NCBI GenBank assembly: GCA_024529925.1
Contig: JAFEUB010001790.1
Span: 134,501-198,500, forward strand
DNA: 64,000 bases
Source of the DNA: Ophthalmolycus amberensis
Taxonomy: Eukaryota > Chordata > Actinopteri > Perciformes > Zoarcidae
Direction: 5' to 3'
Position 1 is the stretch's first letter. Each line of letters begins with the position of its first letter. The position numbers were made by a program, and so were the translations under genes. The notes under the pieces are model-generated. The model made no database searches, was not told the DNA's origin, and saw nothing but the letters and a program-made list of their open reading frames with translations. This document shows, one piece after another, positions 58,701 through 61,560 of this stretch.

Positions 58701-60965
58701 GTCACAGTGGTCATCGTGCAGTTATCCTGGGAAAACAGACATTTAGGGTTAGTGAGCCATCATTAACACAACTGCAATGAAGTCTCTATCTCAAAGAAAA
58801 CCCCAAATACACAATTATGTAAATGTTGCAATGTTTTTATGCTTGAGTGGAGTGAAAGAAAAAAAATGTGCTTGATGTTGTGCTTTGATACTTGCGTACA
58901 CAGCACATTGATAGAACAATTCAATGCACACAGTTTCTTTTTCTTTCAGTCCAAACATACACACACTTCAGGAATCAGAAGTGTGTGAATCAAAACTTAA
59001 TTTTCCCAGCAATTACCATACTAGCTATGCTCGTAACCACCATAGCTATTGGTAACTGCTAAATCCAGAAGTATAAATGAAGTTTAACACCTTCAATACT
59101 GGCTGCAGAGCAAAAACAGCACATTAGCAGTACTGCAGCAGTTCTTCAGTCCTCCATTGGTGTCTACAGGCATTACACCAGATAAATCAAAAGCAATAGA
59201 CGGGAAACAAAGGTGACAGCTACGCATGTCGAGCACAAATGAAGATTATTCTTATGACTTTGTCGCAGTGACACTCACTTGGTATACTGTATAGTACCAT
59301 CAAACTAGGACACGTAGTTAAAGTGGCATGAAGCCATAAATGAAGGGAATAAAGATCTGAGGACAGACCACAGGCCAAAGTGAGTTTGTGATTTAATCGC
59401 ACCATGAACCTTGTAAGCATTAACTGAATGAAATGTGGACTTGACTTGACTTGTTAATCAGGGTCAAAACAGTATGTTGGTTCTGCACCAGGGACGGCTC
59501 TGTCTCATCATGCACATGAGCGTTTCCTGTCGGAGATTAAGCATTCACTTTGTGGCCATGCTGCTTCATTAACCCGATCAACAGGTGACTGAACAGCTCT
59601 GGTTGTGGTCCTCCTCACCTTGAAGTGCGAGCCACTCAGTATGAAACAAGATGTGATAACTCATCCAAAGGGAACTGGATGTGCAGAAGAGTCCTCATAC
59701 CTAAAACACAGAATAGTTAATAGCCAATGACTGCATGCAAATACTGCTTATATGAACATTCTATTCAAAGTTACAGTGAGGAGCTTTTAACTGATGACTC
59801 TTTATGACCTTCATCAGTAAACAAGACAGTCAGCAAGAAGACTGTCTATTTCTATGTAGTTATTCTGGTGAGAGCAGATGAAATCATGCAGGTTCACCAG
59901 AAACTCCTTCAGCTCAGACTCCAGACCTCCAGCAGAGACCAGCCTGACACGTACAGACCAAGATCCGTCTTCTGTGTCGCCTACGATCTGAAGTTGGAAG
60001 CTCCGGCAGGATGAGAGAGAGCTCATTGCATGGAAGCAGAGTCTCCTCTTCTGGCCAGGAGCAGAGGTTGGCCTCACTGCTCCTCGGGTCCCCAGTGGGA
60101 GCCAACACCGACACCACGCTGATGGAGACCCAGGCTGTACTGCTGGGCCCACTGGAGGGAAGGGAGGCACGGGAGAACCAGGACTGAGCGAGGCAGACTG
60201 TCAGACCCTGTTGCAGTAAAGTGAATGTTTTCTGAAGGGACTCTGGTGCTCTGAAACACTACCACTTTTGTCGAAATTAACACAAAATGAAAGTAACTTA
60301 AACGTGAAACATTTTCACCATCATGGTTTTAAACATGTAGCTAACATTATGAATTGGTTTTGTTTAGGCAACAAAAATACTTCGTTAGGTTTCGAAAAAG
60401 ATCACGGTTCGGGTTCAAATAAGTATGTTTGTGTTATACCCAAGTTTGTGACGTAGTTACTAGTTATGTACAAACATATTTACGTACATAACTTCCATTA
60501 ACTCAACGTGTTGACTTTTTGTTTCACACAGGACATGAACATAACGCCAGTGTTTGTTTTACCCATCCATCCACTCCGACCTCCTCCCTACGCAGACTTT
60601 GTCGCTCTTTATACTACGTTACCTTACTTCCTCCTTTGCTCTTGTCATAACTCTACTATGGCCCAACAAGTACTGTAAATATGGGTCGTAATAAGCTGCT
60701 TGCACAGACGACCTTTACAGACTTGGAGTTGTATCTGAATTCCGATGTGCGGAGGGTGAAGAGGAAGTGTGACAGGACTGTCCCTTGTGGGGCCCCTGTG
60801 TTGCTCATCACAGTGTCAGAGACACAGACATATATATTGTATACATATATAACTTGCATTCTACAACAGGAGTTGAAAGAGTTTAAATGACACAGACCAT
60901 CTTGTTTTTATCTACAGGAAGAAGAGGAAGAAGAAGAGGCTGGAGAGACCCCAGAGGAGGACTAA
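3870..60965 (+). CDS. hmga2: High mobility group AT-hook protein 2 (whole gene, five coding exons)
   Basis: Spliced CDS is join(3870..3980, 4855..4941, 11506..11556, 50273..50305, 60918..60965), 109 codons plus stop, the same length as I recall for mammalian HMGA2. HMGA2 is a nuclear architectural factor that binds the minor groove of AT-rich DNA through AT-hooks and bends it; it acts in embryonic growth and stem cells. Hooks lie at about residues 26-34 (KRRPGRPRK), 46-56 (KRPRGRPKGSK) and 74-82 (KRPRGRPRK), followed by the linker W83-PQQVVQKK and an acidic tail of seven Glu and more. Each hook has its own exon and all introns are phase 0 with GT-AG ends, as in the HMGA family. The W83-PQQVVQKK linker is the HMGA2 hallmark and argues against hmga1. 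Oddities are PGRP instead of RGRP in hook 1 and a polyglutamate tail. Confidence 0.96.
3981..4854 (+). other. hmga2 intron 1
   Basis: Phase-0 GT-AG intron of 874 bp. It contains the CA microsatellite at 4631-4728 and a run of 13 C close to the acceptor. No other feature is seen. Confidence 0.9.
4631..4728. repeat. CA microsatellite, interrupted
   Basis: (CA)n with a few interruptions (CTA, CG, GCTG) at the 5' side and an uninterrupted run at the 3' side, in hmga2 intron 1. Confidence 0.95.
4855..4941 (+). CDS. hmga2: hmga2 coding exon 2 (AT-hook 2)
   Basis: This exon has 29 codons, residues 38-66, running from EPSGEPVPKR to SKAAQK. It contains the second AT-hook, PKRPRGRPKGSKNK, almost unchanged from what I recall of mammalian HMGA2. 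The acceptor is TTACCTTTCAG, ending at 4854, preceded by an unbroken run of 13 C; the donor is GTGAGG at 4942. Both junctions are phase 0. Confidence 0.96.
4942..6498 (+). other. hmga2 intron 2, proximal part
   Basis: No gene seen. The stretch 5330-5460 is rich in AAGTC/CGAGTC words (for example ACTCGAGTCG), typical of a dispersed fish repeat, but its ends could not be defined. Confidence 0.5.
6499..7313. repeat. 28-bp GC-rich minisatellite
   Basis: About 29 tandem copies of a 28-bp unit containing TTCGGGTCCGGGTG and CTGCCCTGTTCTG. Variants alternate T/G, A/C, T/C at fixed sites, and a few units have an extra G. Because 28 is not a multiple of 3 and the unit has no stop on the minus strand, all three minus frames stay open and read the same peptide repeat; those frames are not genes. 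Confidence 0.96.
7665..7880. repeat. Degenerate tandem repeat of about 60 bp
   Basis: Copies begin near 7676, 7738, 7795 and 7846 with GAGCTGTACCCAGCATG or a variant (GAGCTATCTGTACCCAG, GAGCTGTATACGG), followed by CATATTGTAG or similar. Four diverged units. Confidence 0.7.
9358..9395. repeat. TA microsatellite
   Basis: Uninterrupted (TA)n of about 19 units. Confidence 0.95.
11506..11556 (+). CDS. hmga2: hmga2 coding exon 3 (AT-hook 3)
   Basis: This exon has 17 codons, residues 67-83, KAEATGEKRPRGRPRKW, which matches my memory of the mammalian exon residue for residue. Acceptor CTTCACAG ends at 11505 and donor GTGAGT starts at 11557. The 38.7-kb intron that follows corresponds to the very long third intron of mammalian HMGA2, the site of tumour breakpoints in man that separate the hooks from the tail. 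Confidence 0.97.
11557..14556 (+). other. hmga2 intron 3, first part
   Basis: No gene seen. It contains a TG microsatellite at 11860-11891. The stretch from about 12600 to 12860 resembles dispersed fish repeats (GGGGCGTGGCTTTGGAGGGA) but I could not set its ends. Confidence 0.5.
11860..11891. repeat. TG microsatellite
   Basis: (TG)n of about 15 units in hmga2 intron 3. Confidence 0.93.
14557..14783 (-). mobile_element. tRNA-derived SINE
   Basis: Read on the minus strand it starts GGGGCAACTGTGGCTAAGG, an A-box-like segment, followed about 40 bases later by GGTTCAATCCC, a B-box. These are the internal RNA polymerase III promoter of a tRNA-like head. The body (GTCGATGTGTCCTTCAGCAAGACAC) and the 3' words AAGTCGCTTTGGATAAAAGC are typical of SINEs common in teleosts. 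The tail is a short AT-rich stretch. Confidence 0.8.
14784..16332 (+). other. Intron 3, no feature recognised
   Basis: AT-rich intronic sequence with only short frames; nothing with recognisable motifs. Confidence 0.5.
16333..17595 (+). pseudogene. L2/Maui-like LINE, 5'-truncated and frame-broken
   Basis: This matches the C-terminal half of the better L2 copy at 46.1-48.1 kb. It contains the reverse-transcriptase words GPLLFNIYMLPL and YADDTQIYIT, then the C-terminal region (RLDYCNGVFTGL, RSLHWLPV). Truncation removes the first half of the RT domain. A deletion near 16424 (just before GVPQGS) and a small deletion near 16740 shift the frame. The 3' end has ATACAAATAAACTTGCC followed by TTGCC units, the usual end of this family. 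Confidence 0.88.
17617..17905 (+). mobile_element. tRNA-derived SINE (second copy, other orientation)
   Basis: The tRNA-like head GGGGCGACTGTGGCTCAGTG is followed by a degraded B-box region, then GATGTGTCCTTGGGCAAGAC, GTGTGTGAATGGGTG and the tail TTGAAGTCCATTTACTATTT. This combination is a known teleost SINE pattern. It lies 22 bases after the L2 3' end, so it may have inserted next to it or share its 3' machinery. Confidence 0.82.
18004..18155 (-). repeat. Split direct repeat B2 of the Ngaro-like element
   Basis: 152 bp nearly identical to 18488-18639, starting ATTTCAATCAGGAGAGAC on the plus strand and ending TAATCCCC. It is separated from A2 by 111 bp of unshared sequence. Confidence 0.88.
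18267..18489 (-). repeat. Split direct repeat A2 of the Ngaro-like element
   Basis: 223 bp nearly identical to 22919-23141 (visible difference C/A in ACGTGCCCGCC versus ACGTACCCGCC). On the plus strand it runs from TTGCATCTGCTTAG to GAGCTACAT. Confidence 0.88.
18488..18639 (-). repeat. Split direct repeat B1 of the Ngaro-like element
   Basis: Nearly identical to 18004-18155 (one visible difference, A/G near 18135/18619). Its plus-strand start abuts A2 with two shared bases. Confidence 0.88.
18830..19490. repeat. Degenerate short tandem repeats inside the Ngaro-like element
   Basis: Recurrent AGACCGCAG...AGGATAG words from about 18840 to 19075, then copies of TTAAGCCAGGTCACG and CACCTAGGAAA with a period of about 40 bp from 19390 to 19480. 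Confidence 0.5.
19787..19949 (-). pseudogene. Tyrosine recombinase C-terminal fragment
   Basis: The minus strand reads HSFRIGAATSAA, then after an in-frame TAA (19898-19900) GISATTLQQLGRWSSS and a Tyr in TSYI. The H-x-x-R box, the GRW motif and the late Tyr are the conserved C-terminal catalytic features of tyrosine recombinases in Ngaro/DIRS and Crypton elements. The upstream catalytic Arg was not located. The stop codon shows that this copy is dead. Confidence 0.78.
22919..23141 (-). repeat. Split direct repeat A1 of the Ngaro-like element (5' end)
   Basis: This is the minus-strand start of the element. It contains TATTTAAG-type AT-rich sequence and a GGGGGCGGGTAC GC-box-like stretch on the minus strand, so it may hold the promoter. 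Confidence 0.85.
23142..25590 (+). other. Intron 3, no gene recognised
   Basis: Ordinary-looking intronic DNA. The block from about 24520 to 24760 (inverted CCAAT words, GCGCCCGCCGAAGCGAATAA) resembles a dispersed DNA element but has no defined ends. Confidence 0.45.
25591..26610 (-). promoter_or_regulatory. Promoter-like block on the minus strand, possibly an old LTR
   Basis: On the minus strand, in order: an inverted CCAAT box (ATTGG near 26602), a perfect cAMP-response element TGACGTCA (26550-26557), a TATA box TATAAAAA (26542-26535), and AATAAA at 25616-25611 about 0.9 kb downstream. Between them are several AAGATGGCGGC-like words (25798-25935) and a GA/GT microsatellite. The order suits an LTR or an antisense promoter. 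No second copy or target duplication was found. Confidence 0.35.
25718..25774. repeat. GA then GT microsatellite
   Basis: (GA)n of about seven units followed by (GT)n of about 16 units, ending in G-rich sequence. Confidence 0.92.
26611..30150 (+). other. Intron 3, no gene recognised
   Basis: CA (27093-27108) and GT (27264-27290) microsatellites and single-copy-looking sequence. Frames of up to 126 codons here show no recognisable motifs. Confidence 0.45.
30151..30806 (-). repeat. Retroviral 3' LTR
   Basis: Preceded on the minus strand by the polypurine tract. It contains CCAAT (GCCAATAGG), a GC box (GGGCGGGG) and an ATTAAA poly(A)-like signal. It differs from the other LTR at 30159 and 30450. 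Confidence 0.93.
30807..30818 (-). other. Polypurine tract
   Basis: The minus strand reads TTAGGGGGGAAT directly before the 3' LTR start, the expected primer for plus-strand synthesis. Confidence 0.85.
31328..31558 (-). pseudogene. Retroviral env, membrane anchor and tail
   Basis: In the same frame as the preceding env part, downstream of its stop. It has a strong hydrophobic segment (FLSIVITLCVVVVGLLVVC) followed by a Cys-rich juxtamembrane stretch and an acidic C-terminus, as expected for the env anchor and cytoplasmic tail. Confidence 0.72.
31601..31981 (-). pseudogene. Retroviral env, transmembrane subunit part
   Basis: The frame carries LQNRMALDMILAEKGGVC, an equivalent of the immunosuppressive-domain region, then CQMFGTACC (C-x6-C-C), the disulphide motif of gamma-type transmembrane subunits. 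An in-frame TAG at 31601-31603 ends it. The open frame starts near 32005, shifted relative to the preceding env frame. The sequence recalls fish env proteins of the percomORF kind, but that is from memory. Confidence 0.75.
31989..32432 (-). pseudogene. Retroviral env, N-terminal part
   Basis: 147 codons with a basic N-terminus followed by a hydrophobic membrane segment at about residues 24-40, then sequence with several N-x-T glycosylation sites. This looks like a leader and the start of a surface subunit. The frame ends at 31989 and the reading continues in another frame, so env is broken here; the surface part is also much shorter than usual. Confidence 0.65.
32594..32812 (-). pseudogene. 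Retroviral pol remnant (integrase C-terminus)
   Basis: The frame carries PGSLVWIK, and a little further on RWTGPREV-type sequence in a continuing frame, which resembles the C-terminal domain of gamma-type integrases. It lies only about 260 bases after the gag stop, so roughly 3 kb of pol has been deleted. Identification rests on a short motif. Confidence 0.6.
33076..34488 (-). CDS. Endogenous retroviral gag-like frame, uninterrupted
   Basis: 470 codons without a stop. The middle (about residues 130-330) has capsid-like sequence, including a stretch rich in K-P-E-E-E-L before an acidic helix that could be the major homology region. The C-terminal third is basic and rich in RGRG and Pro/Gln, and ends with one zinc knuckle, CYVCRREGHWVRDC (C-x2-C-x4-H-x4-C), the nucleocapsid RNA-binding motif. 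The product would package viral RNA. No N-terminal M-G myristoylation signal is present, so the true start may lie upstream or the matrix part may be altered. The frame ends at a TGA at 33076-33078. Confidence 0.88.
   Translation of the reverse strand: MESTTAHNTTQSKGGTLDMDVETPGSCQDEAGQMGCRGKNIKQEWKRGSGEYKTDGYVFLKPRNRQRAATSDDDTLDDTDEDRREEVSGAAGGCPLPRRFHRKRKAPERYREHLYPVKGEMPPLAQTQQYPLLVKSNGQAEYVPWGHRDMDTLEKALPPLGGGASPWIRLFEKLTAADKLALGDIRATIIRTEGTIKLNALEAGTGTARRVDQTPFNNFRGIYWETMRSIWPTKPNMTSLSGLKLKPEEELHQYLKRAEEEWHEATGGRHDGDEATTVVWRHTVQKGLPLPVQTVLGGVVGLSNMEDAMWREHLTHYNQRHLTEETRGQEDLERMTRQLLKLQIAAADREISRKHLAKKQMAVAKAQASQQPQYPAAPPTSYQPNPAEPAPTVVYYQPPPHHRGRGRARASNRGRGNYRGGYERPVGRGKCYVCRREGHWVRDCPHKRRGRQPNAPPQWAPFPPQHQQYL
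34489..36528 (-). other. Long provirus leader between primer site and gag
   Basis: About 2 kb with no recognised gene. It has an AT-rich part (34740-35110), a short GCTATGCTAACG tandem repeat (35328-35363) and a GC-richer part (35850-36200). Most retroviral leaders are shorter. It may contain a splice donor, a lost accessory frame or inserted sequence. Confidence 0.5.
36529..36546 (-). other. Candidate primer binding site
   Basis: Four bases (AATT) after the 5' LTR end, the minus strand reads TGGCAAACCACGAAGGAA. TGG at the start pairs with a tRNA CCA end, and CCACGAAGG resembles an arginine tRNA 3' region. The tRNA assignment is tentative because one base appears extra. Confidence 0.6.
36551..37206 (-). 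repeat. Retroviral 5' LTR
   Basis: The same 656-bp sequence offset by exactly 6400 bases, differing at 36559 and 36850. TG...CA ends on the minus strand. Confidence 0.93.
37207..39810 (+). other. Intron 3, no gene recognised
   Basis: AT-rich intronic sequence after the provirus; only short frames without motifs. Confidence 0.5.
39811..41520 (-). pseudogene. Rex1/Babar-like LINE, broken
   Basis: On the minus strand, pieces of one reverse transcriptase occur in order: RKATGPDGISSRLL (near 41330), FRPVALTSHLMKMLERLV, DPLQFAYQ, GAPQGTILAPFLFTI (near 40770), then SYKYLGVHLNNKLDW and SVVASAIFYRVVCWGGS. Frameshifts separate the pieces, and about 130 bp including the catalytic F/Y-x-D-D box is deleted near 40715-40750. 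The 3' end is GGAGTATCTTATCTTATC with GATAA units (39811-39834). The 5' end is truncated at or beyond 41520. Confidence 0.87.
41521..43322 (+). other. Intron 3, no clear gene
   Basis: The part up to about 41800 may be more 5' Rex1 sequence on the minus strand, but I cannot read motifs in it. The rest shows nothing. Confidence 0.4.
43323..44108. mobile_element. Fold-back (long inverted repeat) element
   Basis: The left arm (from AAAGGTACAGTTCACCCCAA at 43323) is repeated inverted in the right arm ending at 44108. Shared words include GATGTCTGCCTTCTCTCCAA, TCTTTCCAGAAA and CCAAACTACACCC. Each arm is roughly 300-390 bp with modest divergence. This is the pattern of a long-TIR MITE. Target duplication not clear. 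Confidence 0.75.
44109..45201 (+). other. Intron 3, no gene recognised
   Basis: No motif-bearing frame or repeat with defined ends. Confidence 0.5.
45821..45900 (+). mobile_element. End fragment of a second hAT-like family
   Basis: TAGGGGTATAATAATACACG and the following 60 bases match the left end of the complete element at 55244 (GTATTCG, ACCGTTC, GTACGAGGCT, GAACAATACGTTTGAATAA). Only the left end is present. Confidence 0.7.
46123..47913 (+). CDS. L2/Maui-like LINE reverse transcriptase frame, intact
   Basis: 596 codons without a stop, beginning inside the LINE (5'-truncated, no endonuclease domain). The L2 part probably starts near codon 30, so the first codons come from the flanking hAT DNA. 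Reverse-transcriptase boxes in order: NYRPISNLPFLSKIIEK (about residues 160-176), SVLVLLDLSAAFDTVDH (palm Asp), CGVPQGSILGPLLFNIYM, and NYADDTQIYIT (catalytic YADD). The C-terminal region contains RLDYCNGVFTGL and ends LKTFLFAAAFN. It lies in the hAT element inside the Rex1 LINE, sense to hmga2. An intact frame suggests a young copy, but 5' truncation leaves it without its promoter. Confidence 0.9.
   Translation: MHIVQIYIINTMTTTNSEEPVTYIHMTAELQSTWACNQFASFFTDKIQKIRQAVSASTSTTGYVLSRSLNNIHSNIMTQFHSIDRRSLEDIIQHLKSSSCCLDILPTHFFKNISNCMTTDLLQIVNTSLLSGVFPQALKTAVIKPLLKKVSLDSATMKNYRPISNLPFLSKIIEKAVFQQLTNFLTVNNCFDVFQSGFRQHHSTETALVKVFNDIHLNIDNGRSSVLVLLDLSAAFDTVDHAILLERLKIWVGLSGTALNWFESYLKGREYFLSVADYTSELTKVTCGVPQGSILGPLLFNIYMLPLAQIMENNKVCYHNYADDTQIYITMSPGDYNPIQGLGNCIAQINNWMCQNFLQLNKDKTEVIVFGTKDEQLKITAQLQSLMLKPTNQARNLGVVMDSDLNLNSHIKTITKSAYYHLKNISRIRGLMSQQDLEKLVHAFIFSRLDYCNGVFTGLCKKSVRKLQLIQNAAARVLTKTRRVDHITPVLRSLHWLPVQQRIDFKILLLVYKALNGLGPKYISDLLLPYEPSRPLRSSGTGLLSVPRVRTKHGEAAFSFSAPHIWNKVPESCRSAETLSSFKSRLKTFLFAAAFN
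46200..48120 (+). mobile_element. L2/Maui-like LINE, 5'-truncated
   Basis: This includes the RT frame and its 3'UTR, ending GTGCTATACAAATAAACTTG then four TTGCC units (48102-48120). It closely matches the copy at 16333-17595. The exact 5' edge is not visible. Confidence 0.85.
48986..49354 (+). pseudogene. Rex1 reverse transcriptase, C-terminal part
   Basis: Continuation of the Rex1 frame after the hAT insertion (TREMVVDFRRKA, EYKYLGVSIDSRLNW, FYQSVVASALYFCSLL). A frameshift near 49300, around GGGGGAGCAGCATTGGAGCC, ends the frame early. Confidence 0.85.
49456..49866 (+). mobile_element. Solo LTR inserted in Rex1
   Basis: 411 bp, starting TGTCATGATTAGG and ending CAGAATCGTGACA, so TG...CA with extended inverted ends (TGTCAYGATT). 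It is flanked by perfect 5-bp duplications GGACC (49451-49455 and 49867-49871). The 3' part (AGTAAAAGACC, then CACCTCGTCTCTGCTCTTGA) looks like an R-U5 region of fish LTR retrotransposons. Strand is inferred from that. A short DNA transposon with 10-bp inverted ends is the alternative. Confidence 0.75.
50273..50305 (+). CDS. hmga2: hmga2 coding exon 4 (linker)
   Basis: This exon has 11 codons, PQQVVQKKLTR (residues 84-94). The family exon is also 11 codons and begins PQQVVQKK, which fixes this tiny exon despite its size. Acceptor CTCTTGCAG ends at 50272 and donor GTAAGA starts at 50306. A good branch-point candidate (ACTAAC) lies about 25-30 bases upstream. The 3' end of a Rex1-like LINE stops at about 50209, so the acceptor signals sit in only about 63 bp of non-LINE sequence. 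Confidence 0.93.
50306..52250 (+). other. hmga2 intron 4, first part
   Basis: No gene seen. AGTCTTGCATAGCCAGACC at about 51177 and AGGTCTGGCT nearby are words of a dispersed fish repeat. The remainder shows nothing. Confidence 0.45.
52251..52370 (-). pseudogene. L2-like LINE, 3' terminal part (split copy)
   Basis: On the minus strand this is the last 120 bases of the L2 family (GTGCTATACAAATAAACTTG and upstream 3'UTR). The rest of the same copy continues at 54826-55205 beyond an insertion. Confidence 0.85.
52745..53340. repeat. TAG/GTA trinucleotide repeat tract
   Basis: Long, imperfect run of GTA/TAG units. Its frames read poly-Leu, Thr-rich, Ser/Asn-rich or Val-rich products and are not genes. 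Confidence 0.95.
53411..53705. repeat. Tandem repeat of about 138 bp
   Basis: GGGGCTTTTATTTT recurs at 53411, 53551 and 53687 (spacing 140 and 136), with shared GGAGAGGAGACA, ATAATGTT and TTATTAAATGACAGGCT between. Two and a part copies. Confidence 0.85.
53707..53738. repeat. GT microsatellite with G run
   Basis: (GT)n followed by a run of about 15 G. Confidence 0.9.
54826..55205 (-). pseudogene. L2-like LINE, C-terminal coding part (split copy)
   Basis: On the minus strand: AAARVLTKTRRVDHITPVL and RSLHWLPLQQRID, then the family C-terminus LKTFLFAAAFN and 3'UTR. About 90 bases between them are deleted (after QQRID), which shifts the frame. The 5' edge is near 55205. Confidence 0.87.
55244..55766. 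mobile_element. hAT-type MITE with perfect target duplication
   Basis: 523 bp with ends TAGGGGTGTA and, inverted, TACACCCCTA, flanked by 8-bp duplications CTCATTAG (55236-55243 and 55767-55774). Subterminal ACCGTTCGGTACG and CGTACCGAACC words are inverted relative to each other. No transposase. Inside is a fragment at 55360-55500 (TTTATTTAACCAGGTAGTCC) that resembles a LINE 3' end, with three 29-bp tandem units. Confidence 0.93.
55419..55497. repeat. 29-bp tandem repeat inside the MITE
   Basis: Three copies of a unit containing GCAAGATGTAAGTAACAATA. Confidence 0.85.
55775..57229 (+). other. Intron 4, no gene recognised
   Basis: Contains a run of about 18 C near 55962-55979. The last part may include the 3' end of the LINE that follows on the minus strand. 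Confidence 0.45.
57230..58315 (-). pseudogene. Non-LTR retrotransposon reverse transcriptase remnant
   Basis: On the minus strand, in order and in shifting frames: DLSKAF (near 58280), EKGVPQGSSLGPLLFS (near 58090), a YADDTVIYTS box (near 58010), and VDSSKYLRLWIDTELSFKPH (near 57770). These are the palm, PQG, catalytic and thumb boxes of a non-LTR reverse transcriptase, here with several frameshifts and stops. It differs from the L2 and Rex1 copies in the window. Clade not assigned. Confidence 0.75.
58316..60708 (+). other. Intron 4, no clear gene
   Basis: C-rich runs near 58656 and 58676-58694. A 118-codon minus frame (59814-60170) is noted separately. Nothing else recognised. Confidence 0.45.
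59814..60170 (-). other. Unidentified minus-strand open frame of 118 codons
   Basis: The C-terminal 60 residues look protein-like (GDTEDGSWSVRVRL, ELKEFLVNLHDFI, ending IDSLLADCLVY), while the first half is low-complexity Pro/Cys/Ser-rich. I do not recognise a family. It could be a chance frame, an exon fragment of a pseudogene, or part of a transposon. Confidence 0.25.
60709..60828 (-). pseudogene. Rex1-like reverse transcriptase scrap
   Basis: The minus strand reads SDTVMSNTGAPQGTVLS and FLFTLRTSEFRYNS, the PQG box region of Rex1. It is 120 bases long and ends 90 bases before hmga2 exon 5, antisense to the gene. Confidence 0.82.
60918..60965 (+). CDS. hmga2: hmga2 coding exon 5 (acidic tail, stop)
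   Basis: This exon has 15 codons plus TAA, giving seven Glu then AGETPEED. Acceptor ATCTACAG ends at 60917. The mammalian tail carries Ser residues phosphorylated by casein kinase 2; here no Ser is present and only Thr105 (T-P-E-E) fits the S/T-x-x-acid pattern. The exon is confirmed by what follows: a let-7 seed match and a block resembling the start of the mammalian HMGA2 3'UTR. Confidence 0.93.
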   Translation, partial: EEEEEEEAGETPEED

Positions 60966-60985
60966 GCTGCCACACCATGAAATCT

Positions 60986-60993
60986 CTACCTCA
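60986..60993 (+). promoter_or_regulatory. let-7 microRNA target, 8-mer seed match CTACCTCA
   Basis: A perfect complement of the let-7 seed followed by A lies 20 bases after the hmga2 stop. let-7 repression of HMGA2 through 3'UTR sites is established in mammals, and the first human site is also very close to the stop. The flanking bases look conserved too. Confidence 0.88.
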
Positions 60994-61202
60994 TTCAGCT
61001 GTCAGGTCTTTCAAAGGGAAAAGACTGCCTTGACCACTTATTTTTTACTTTTTCCCACATGCTATTTTACTCGGTTTGATTTCAGTTAGAGAATTTTACA
61101 CCTTTGCTCTGTCACTCAATGGGCAAAAATGTCTTTAAATTCCCTTTCATACATTTTAACATAGACCATACCGAATGCAGCAAAAGGAAACTTTTCGTAG
61201 CT

Positions 61203-61560
61203 GTATCGGTGTTAGCCCTTATCGGTGTTAGCTCTTGTCGGTGTTAGCTCTTGTCGGTGTTAGCTCGTATCGGTGTTAGCTCGTATCGGTGTTAGCTCTT
61301 GTCGGCGTTAGCTCTTATCGGCGTTAGCTCGTATCGGTGTTAGCTCGTATCGGTGTTAGCTCGTATCGGCGTTAGCTCTTATCGGCGTTAGCTCTTATCG
61401 GCGTTAGCTCTTATCGGCGTTAGCTCTTATCGGCGTTAGCTCTTATCGTGTTAGCTCATATCGGTGTTAGCTGTTATCGGTGTTAGCTCGTATCGGTGTT
61501 AGCTCTTATCGGTGTTAGCTCGTATCGGTGTTAGCTCGTATCGGTGTTAGTTCTTATCGG
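61203..61560 (+). repeat. 16-bp minisatellite in the hmga2 3'UTR
   Basis: About 22 tandem copies of a 16-bp unit such as ATCGGTGTTAGCTCTT, with variants at a few positions (CTT/CGT, GGTG/GGCG, one shortened copy near 61448). It lies about 240 bases after the hmga2 stop, so it should be part of the mature transcript if the 3'UTR runs through it. Confidence 0.92.
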
